From NCBI RefSeq assembly GCF_030378165.1, contig NZ_CP119766.1, positions 372,001-436,000 on the forward strand: DNA of 64,000 bases, written 5' to 3'. The notes beneath the pieces are model-generated. The model was not told the origin of the DNA. It did no database searches and was given only the letters and a program-made list of their open reading frames with translations. Position numbers and translations under genes: made by a program. This DNA is from Flavobacterium panacagri. Its GTDB lineage: Bacteria; Bacteroidota; Bacteroidia; Flavobacteriales; Flavobacteriaceae. The first letter of the stretch is position 1; each line of letters begins with the position of its first letter. Positions 58,451 to 64,000 of this stretch are shown here, in pieces.

Positions 58451-61346
58451 AACAACTGCAATGGGGATTAAAAGAGAGAAAAAATCTCTTGGTTATGCAT
58501 CTCAACAAATTTCAGGTAAAGATGTTAATGGAGGAGCTGGAAACGCGAACGTCGCTAACCTTTTATCTGGTAAAGCAGCGGGTGTTGAAGTTCAAAGAAA
58601 CAACAACTTTGGAGGATCAACAAATGTTGTCATAAGAGGAAACAAATCTCTTACTGGAAACAATCAGGCGCTTTGGGTAATTGACGGTGTGCCAATTGAC
58701 AACTCAAACTCAAATGCAACTTCTCAACAAGTTGGTGGCGGAGGTTACGATTATGGTAACAACGCTTCTGATATTAACCAAGAAGACATCGAAAGCATTA
58801 ACATTCTTAAAGGAGCAGCCGCAACAGCACTTTATGGATCACGTGCAGCAAATGGAGTTGTAATGGTAACAACAAAAAAAGGTAAATCAGACAACAAAAT
58901 AGGCTTTACTTTTTCAAGTGGTTTTACAAGCGGTAGTATTGACAAATCAACATTCCCTACGTATCAAAACAAATACGGTTCAGGGTATGGTTTCGGATCA
59001 TCATTTCTAGGAACAGGAACTCCTGACACAGTAGACACTTCAAATGACGCATCAGACGGAGATGCTTTCGACAACCAATTAGTTTACCAATGGGACGCTT
59101 TCACTCCATATTCCCCTAATTATGGAAAAGCTACTCCTTGGGCAGCTGCTAAAAATGGCCCCGTAACTTTCTTCAGAAACTCACAAACTTACGTTAACAG
59201 CATATCGCTTGAAAAATCAACAGAAAGATCAAGTCTATCTATGTCTTATGTTAACACAAATCAAACTGGTATCTTACCAAATAGTGAATTAAAAAAGAAT
59301 CAATTAAGCGCTAGATTTAGTCAAAAAGTTACCGATAAATTAACTGCCAACGCTTACGCTGCTGTAACACTACAAAACACAGTGGGAAGAAACTCTACTG
59401 GTTACAACGACAACATCATGGGTAACTTCAGACAATGGTGGCAAACCAATACAGATGTTCAGGCTCAAAAAGATGTATACTTTGCTTCAGGAGGCCAAAA
59501 CATAACATGGAACTGGACTGACCCAACATCTCCAGATGGTTTAGTGCCAGCATACTGGGACAACCCTTACTTTACTCGTTATCAAAACTACTCTTCAGAT
59601 GACAGAACGCGTTTGTTTAGCTATGCTTCTCTTAACTATGAAGTAGCACCTTGGTTAAACATTCTTGGAAGAGTCTCTTTAGACACTTACAAACAACTTC
59701 AAGAAGAAAGAAGAGCAGTAGGATCTATTGCTTCAGGCTTTGGACTTTCTCCAGTTGATGAATCATCAGGATACCAAAGAAATGACATTAATTTCGAAGA
59801 AATCAACTACGATTTAATGTTAAACTTCAACAAAAAAATCGGAGACAACATCAGCTTAACTGGAGTACTTGGAACAAACATCAGAAGAAACGACAGAGAA
59901 AATGTACTTTCTTCTACTGTAGGAGGATTAGTGGTACCTGGAATTTATGCTTTATCTAACTCTCGTTTTGATCTTCCTTTCCCTAAAGAAGCTAAAATCA
60001 AATCCGGAGTAAACGGTATTTATGCTCAAGGTTCTATCGGATACCTAGACACTTATTTTGTAGACGCATCCATAAGAAGAGATGTTTCATCAACTTTACC
60101 AGATGACAATAACACATATGTTTACCCAGCAGTTTCGGGATCATTTTTATTCTCGAATGTTGTAAAAGCAGATTGGTTAAACTTAGGAAAATTCAGAGTT
60201 AACTATGCAGAAGTTGGAAATGATGCAGATGCATTACAACTTAACAACACTTACACTAGGGTTTCTAACTTCCAAGGACAACCTCTTTACACTAACTCAT
60301 TATTACTTCCATTCAGAAGCATTAATAAAAATCCTGAACTAAAACCTGAAAGAACAAAATCTTTCGAAGTTGGTTTAGAAGCAAGTTTATTAAACAGACG
60401 TTTAGGATTTGACGTTACTTATTACAAAACAAATTCAGTTGACCAAATCGTTGCTGCAGCTGTTTCTTCAGGATCTGGATATACGCACGGACTGGTTAAT
60501 GGTGGAAATATACAAAATAAAGGTTTTGAAGTTCAATTGAACGGAACTCCAATTAGAACAAAAGATTTCACATGGGAAATCATTGTTAACTGGTCAAACA
60601 ATAGAAGTAAAGTTATTTCATTACCTAACGGACTAGACAACCTTCAACTAGGAGCTTTCCAAGGAGGTGTTACTGTAAATGCATCACCAGGAGAAGCTTA
60701 TGGAGCATTAAAAGGAACTGATTTCGTTTACACTAACGGACAGCCAACAATAGATCAAGCTACAGGAAAGTACATGATCACAACATCGTCTAGCAATACA
60801 ATTGGAAACATTACACCAGATTGGATTGGTGGTGTTAGAAACAAATTTAGCTACAAAAATTTAACTTTTGGATTCTTAATTGACACTCAAAAAGGTGGAG
60901 ACATCTTCTCATTAGACATGTATTATGGACTTGCATCAGGACTTTACAAAGAAACTGCTGTAGGCGACATTAGAGAAAATGGAGTTTTAAATCCAGGAGT
61001 AGCTCCTGACGGATCTGTAAACACTGTAAAAACAAAAGGCGGAACAATTGCAAACAGCATGGGATACCAAGCAGCTCCGAACAAAGCATTTATTTATGAC
61101 GCATCATTTGTAAAATTAAGAGAAGTTTCTATTACTTATAACTTCCCTAAAAAAATGTTTGAAAATACATTTTTCAACTCAGCATCCGCAAGTCTTGTAG
61201 GATCTAATTTATGGATAATCAGTAAAAATCTACCTTACGCAGATCCCGAAAGTGGACTATCTTCAGGAAATAGCTCAAGAGGTTATTCAGTAGGATCTCT
61301 TCCAACAACAAGAGATATTGGATTTAACTTAACATTCAAATTTTAA
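58134..61346 (+). CDS. SusC/RagA family TonB-linked outer-membrane protein
   Basis: A 1070-residue TonB-dependent importer. It has a signal peptide (about 1-23, ending FAQ), a CarbopepD_reg_2-like domain (about 25-100; VSVLVKGTKSGTQTDFDGKF), a TonB-box-like stretch EGVVVTTAMG, a plug domain (ALWVIDGVPID; TALYGSRAANGVVMVTTKKG) and a C-terminal barrel ending in Phe. SusC proteins import oligosaccharides or peptides under a SusD lid. The paired SusD gene follows by 12 bp. No glycoside hydrolase, peptidase or sigma/anti-sigma gene is in view, so the substrate is unknown. Confidence 0.93.
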   Translation: MKLRFNGFLVLLLVLIAQVTFAQERAVSGTVSDNAGLPLPGVSVLVKGTKSGTQTDFDGKFSIKATSSQVLVFSYIGMKTQEVAASSTVINIKLAGDAQELEGVVVTTAMGIKREKKSLGYASQQISGKDVNGGAGNANVANLLSGKAAGVEVQRNNNFGGSTNVVIRGNKSLTGNNQALWVIDGVPIDNSNSNATSQQVGGGGYDYGNNASDINQEDIESINILKGAAATALYGSRAANGVVMVTTKKGKSDNKIGFTFSSGFTSGSIDKSTFPTYQNKYGSGYGFGSSFLGTGTPDTVDTSNDASDGDAFDNQLVYQWDAFTPYSPNYGKATPWAAAKNGPVTFFRNSQTYVNSISLEKSTERSSLSMSYVNTNQTGILPNSELKKNQLSARFSQKVTDKLTANAYAAVTLQNTVGRNSTGYNDNIMGNFRQWWQTNTDVQAQKDVYFASGGQNITWNWTDPTSPDGLVPAYWDNPYFTRYQNYSSDDRTRLFSYASLNYEVAPWLNILGRVSLDTYKQLQEERRAVGSIASGFGLSPVDESSGYQRNDINFEEINYDLMLNFNKKIGDNISLTGVLGTNIRRNDRENVLSSTVGGLVVPGIYALSNSRFDLPFPKEAKIKSGVNGIYAQGSIGYLDTYFVDASIRRDVSSTLPDDNNTYVYPAVSGSFLFSNVVKADWLNLGKFRVNYAEVGNDADALQLNNTYTRVSNFQGQPLYTNSLLLPFRSINKNPELKPERTKSFEVGLEASLLNRRLGFDVTYYKTNSVDQIVAAAVSSGSGYTHGLVNGGNIQNKGFEVQLNGTPIRTKDFTWEIIVNWSNNRSKVISLPNGLDNLQLGAFQGGVTVNASPGEAYGALKGTDFVYTNGQPTIDQATGKYMITTSSSNTIGNITPDWIGGVRNKFSYKNLTFGFLIDTQKGGDIFSLDMYYGLASGLYKETAVGDIRENGVLNPGVAPDGSVNTVKTKGGTIANSMGYQAAPNKAFIYDASFVKLREVSITYNFPKKMFENTFFNSASASLVGSNLWIISKNLPYADPESGLSSGNSSRGYSVGSLPTTRDIGFNLTFKF

Positions 61347-61358
61347 TACAGAAAAGAA

Positions 61359-62867
61359 ATGAAAAAATTAATATATGCTTTAGGAATTATGTTTCTCACA
61401 ATATCATGTGATGACAGCAGCCTAACAGACTTAAATGTAGATGTAAAAAACCCTTCTGTAGTACCTGCAAGCACTTTATTTACAAATGCAGAAAAAGGAC
61501 TTACAGAACAGCTTGTTAACACCAATGTAAATAAAAATATATTTAGATTAGTAAACCAGCAATGGACAGAAACTACTTATCTAGATGAATCTACATACAA
61601 TTGGGTTACTCGTAAAATATCGGACAATCACTGGGACAGACTTTACTCTGGAGCTTTAGCTGATTTATCTCAGGCAAAAGGCTTTTTAGAAAAAGATGTA
61701 ATTCCTGCTACAGATCCAGAATTTGCTCAAAAGAGCATCACTAAAAAAAATCAATTGATCCAAGTTGATATTTTAATGGTTTTCACTTACCAAATCTTAG
61801 TGGACACTTTTGGAGATGTACCTTATTCAGAATCTTTAAAAGGATCTGCTAATTATCTACCTAAATACGATAAAGCTATAGACATTTATAAAGATTTAAT
61901 TGCTCGTCTTAACAAAGATATCGCTGATATAGACACATCTCATCCTGGATTTGGAGATGCAGATGTTATCTACAAAGACGACTTAAATGCATGGATTAAG
62001 TTTGCTAACAGTATTAAACTAAAATTAGGAGTAAACCTTAAAGCCTCAGGTTTAGAAGCTACCCTTGCAGACGCTACCATATTATCAGCTGCAGCAGGAA
62101 CATTCACTTCAAATGCCGACAATGCTAAACTACCTTACATGGCAAACCTTCCAAATACAAATCCTCTTTATGTTGATATGGTGTTCTCTGGAAGAAACGA
62201 CTTTGTAGTTGCAAAACCATTTGTAGATGCATTAGTTACTTTAAATGACCCAAGAAAAACTCAATATTTCAGACCAACCTACAGAGACACCGACCCTGTT
62301 ACCGAAGAGTTAATAACTGTTACAGGTTACAGAGGAGGTATTGTTGGATCAAAAAACAGCCAATCTAGATTTACTCACGCAAGCGACAAGATTAAAGCAC
62401 CAGATTTTAGCGGAACATTGCTAGATTATGCTGAAGTTGAATTCCTATTAGCTGAAGCTGCAGGAAGAGGAGTAGCTGTAAGTGGTACAATAGAATCACA
62501 TTACACAGCTGCAATCAAAGCATCTATGGAAGATTGGGGAGTAAGCACTGCAGATGCAGACGCTTATTTAGCACAACCTCAAGTTGCTTATGCCACAGCA
62601 ACGGGAACATGGCAACAAAAAGTGGGTGAGCAAGCATGGTACGCTCTATTTAACAGAGGATTTGAAGGATGGACATCAACTAGAAGATTAAACTTCCCAG
62701 TTCTTACTCCTCCAGCAAACGCAGATGCCGCTGCTGAAGGACAAATTCCATCAAGAATGGCATACCCTATTAGAGAACAAACTTTAAATGCTACTAATTA
62801 TCAAGCAGCCTCTACTTCAATTGGAGGAGACAAGCTAAAAACTAAAATATTCTGGGATATTAACTAA
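61359..62867 (+). CDS. SusD/RagB family nutrient-binding lipoprotein
   Basis: A 502-residue surface lipoprotein. The signal peptide ends at Cys17 (FLTISC), directly followed by Asp-Asp, an acidic patch that resembles lipoprotein surface-export signals of Bacteroidota. Helical TPR-like organisation typical of the family, with LLDYAEVEFLLAEAAGRG (near 346-363) and the final AYPIREQTLN segment. Forms the lid of the upstream SusC. A strong terminator closes the pair 20 bp after the stop. Confidence 0.92.
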   Translation: MKKLIYALGIMFLTISCDDSSLTDLNVDVKNPSVVPASTLFTNAEKGLTEQLVNTNVNKNIFRLVNQQWTETTYLDESTYNWVTRKISDNHWDRLYSGALADLSQAKGFLEKDVIPATDPEFAQKSITKKNQLIQVDILMVFTYQILVDTFGDVPYSESLKGSANYLPKYDKAIDIYKDLIARLNKDIADIDTSHPGFGDADVIYKDDLNAWIKFANSIKLKLGVNLKASGLEATLADATILSAAAGTFTSNADNAKLPYMANLPNTNPLYVDMVFSGRNDFVVAKPFVDALVTLNDPRKTQYFRPTYRDTDPVTEELITVTGYRGGIVGSKNSQSRFTHASDKIKAPDFSGTLLDYAEVEFLLAEAAGRGVAVSGTIESHYTAAIKASMEDWGVSTADADAYLAQPQVAYATATGTWQQKVGEQAWYALFNRGFEGWTSTRRLNFPVLTPPANADAAAEGQIPSRMAYPIREQTLNATNYQAASTSIGGDKLKTKIFWDIN

Positions 62868-62886
62868 CATTAATAGCAAATATCTT

Positions 62887-62918
62887 AAAGCCGCCTCAAA
62901 TCGAGGCGGCTTTTTTTT
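62887..62918 (+). terminator. Terminator after the SusC/SusD pair
   Basis: AAAGCCGCCTC (62887-62897) pairs perfectly with GAGGCGGCTTT (62903-62913) around a 5-base loop, followed by eight T. Confidence 0.95.
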
Positions 62919-63046
62919 ATTTTTTTAACATTCATTTGTGTTACCCGTAAAATAACCAATATTCAAATGAAAAATTGTGATTTATATATCAAAATATTCA
63001 GGAAATGTTAAATTAACATATAGAGAAGGTAAAAAAAATGATTTTA

Positions 63047-63422
63047 TGTTAGGAATATTAACAACAAATTAAGATTTTTGCCATACTAATTCAAAATAAT
63101 TAAAAATGAAACTAAAGTTCAATGGACTGTTAGTACTACTTTTAGTACTAGTAGCGCAATTATCTTTTGCGCAAGAAAGAATTGTTTCGGGAATTGTTTC
63201 GGACAATACAGGCATGCCAATACCAGGTGTAAGTGTATTAGTTAAAGGAACAAAAACAGGAACTCAAACAGATTTTGACGGAAAGTACTCTATTAAAGCT
63301 GCCCCAAGTCAAACTCTGGTTTTTACTTACATTGGGATGAAAGCACAGGAATTACCTGCTTCTTCAACTACTGTTAATGCAAAACTATCAGGAGATGCAT
63401 TAGAGCTTGAAGGAGTTGTAGT
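63047..63422 (+). repeat. Second copy of duplicated SusC leader and 5' coding module
   Basis: Counterpart of 58075-58450. The upstream motif (63049-63092) and the first 100 or so codons correspond closely, with mostly synonymous or conservative differences. Since the rest of the genes differ, the block could reflect gene conversion or selection on expression and secretion signals. Confidence 0.75.
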
Positions 63423-64000
63423 CGTTGCCTTCGGAACACAAAAAAAATCTGAGATTACTGGAGCTGTTACAAAAATTGACGCAAAAGCTTTAGAAACTGC
63501 TCAGGCATCGAATGCCATTCAATCTTTAACTGGTAAAGTTGCCGGTGTTCAGATTAGTGCAAACTCAGGACAGCCTGGAGACGCTCCTCAAGTTCGTTTT
63601 AGAGGTATTGGATCATTATCATCTTCAAACGCACCATTATATGTTGTTGATGGTATTCCTTACAATGGAGATATTAATGCAATTGCTACTCAAGATATCG
63701 AATCTATCAGTTTCTTGAAAGATGCATCTTCTAATGCATTATATGGTAGCCGTGGAGCAAACGGGGTTATCATTGTTACTACTAAAAAAGGTAAAAAAGG
63801 ACAATTAAGAGTTACTTACGAAACTAAAATTGGGGTTAACTCAAGAGCGGTACCAGAGTACGACATGATTAAAGATCCAGGAGAGTACTACGAAACTGTT
63901 TTTGGCAGAATTAAAAGTGGTTTAATGTTCCAAGGACAAACTGCTGCAAATGCTTCTACTATCGCGGCTAATAGATTAATTACTGGAGATTCTTATTCTT
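63106..64000 (+). CDS. SusC/RagA family TonB-linked outer-membrane protein, 3' end cut by window edge
   Basis: The first 298 codons of a second SusC homologue. It has a signal peptide of about 23 residues (ending FAQ), a carboxypeptidase-D-like domain (VSVLVKGTKTGTQTDFDGKY), EGVVVVAFG as TonB-box region, and a plug with APLYVVDGIPYNGDI and NALYGSRGANGVIIVTTKKG. The N-terminal ~100 residues are nearly the same as in the first SusC, while the plug differs: this copy is of the more common FGTQKKSEITGAV type. No canonical TAnnTTTG promoter is found before it. A SusD partner probably lies beyond base 64000. Confidence 0.92.
   Translation, partial: MKLKFNGLLVLLLVLVAQLSFAQERIVSGIVSDNTGMPIPGVSVLVKGTKTGTQTDFDGKYSIKAAPSQTLVFTYIGMKAQELPASSTTVNAKLSGDALELEGVVVVAFGTQKKSEITGAVTKIDAKALETAQASNAIQSLTGKVAGVQISANSGQPGDAPQVRFRGIGSLSSSNAPLYVVDGIPYNGDINAIATQDIESISFLKDASSNALYGSRGANGVIIVTTKKGKKGQLRVTYETKIGVNSRAVPEYDMIKDPGEYYETVFGRIKSGLMFQGQTAANASTIAANRLITGDSYS

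Overview
The window reads as part of a Flavobacterium-type chromosome (Bacteroidota, Flavobacteriaceae). The grounds are the AT-rich DNA, TAnnTTTG/TTG promoters, near absence of Shine-Dalgarno sequences, tandem SusC/SusD outer-membrane genes, a UpxY/NusG-like regulator beside a polysaccharide operon, and a str-S10-spc-alpha ribosomal array in which rpsJ sits with fusA. No tRNA, rRNA, CRISPR array, insertion sequence or prophage gene was recognised.

Region 1 (1-30.6 kb, all minus strand) is a surface-polysaccharide locus. Transcription starts near 30.57 kb with a Wza-type export lipoprotein, a Wzc-type tyrosine kinase/co-polymerase, a UDP-HexNAc 4-epimerase, a eukaryote-like UDP-glucose dehydrogenase and a NusG-like antiterminator. 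After a hairpin terminator a second promoter (about 24.17 kb) and a compact folded leader precede a co-oriented run of at least 24 kb: UDP-HexNAc dehydrogenase, manC, rfbB, a second export pair (large SLBB protein and Wzz-like protein), a complete legionaminic-acid-type nonulosonate module (legB, legC, legH, legI, legG, ptmE, legF plus ptmF/ptmA-like genes), two further Gfo/Idh/MocA oxidoreductases, and a CDP-3,6-dideoxyhexose module (E3-like reductase, rfbF, rfbG, RmlC-like cupin, 4-ketoreductase, rfbH cut by the window edge) with an embedded UGM-like flavoprotein. The gene set predicts a glycan carrying a nonulosonic acid and a 3,6-dideoxyhexose, possibly ascarylose-like. Glycosyltransferases, flippase and polymerase are not in view and should lie beyond base 1.

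Region 2 (30.6-38.5 kb) holds housekeeping genes: recR, a CoA-binding protein, marC (the only plus-strand gene here), two pentein-family guanidine/citrulline hydrolases in tandem, gltA, eno and carA, several with clear hairpin terminators.

Region 3 (38.7-56.2 kb, minus strand) is the translation array: rpsL-rpsG-fusA-rpsJ, a terminator and new promoter, then rplC through rplQ, including rpmJ, infA, secY and rpoA. Three unusually wide gaps, before rpsH, rpsD and rplQ, each hold a strong or nested inverted repeat and are candidate autoregulatory leaders.

Region 4 (56.3-64 kb, plus strand) has an Omp85-like barrel protein with a TTG start, a SusC/SusD pair with a strong terminator, and a second SusC gene running off the right edge. 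The two SusC genes share a nearly duplicated leader and 5' coding module.
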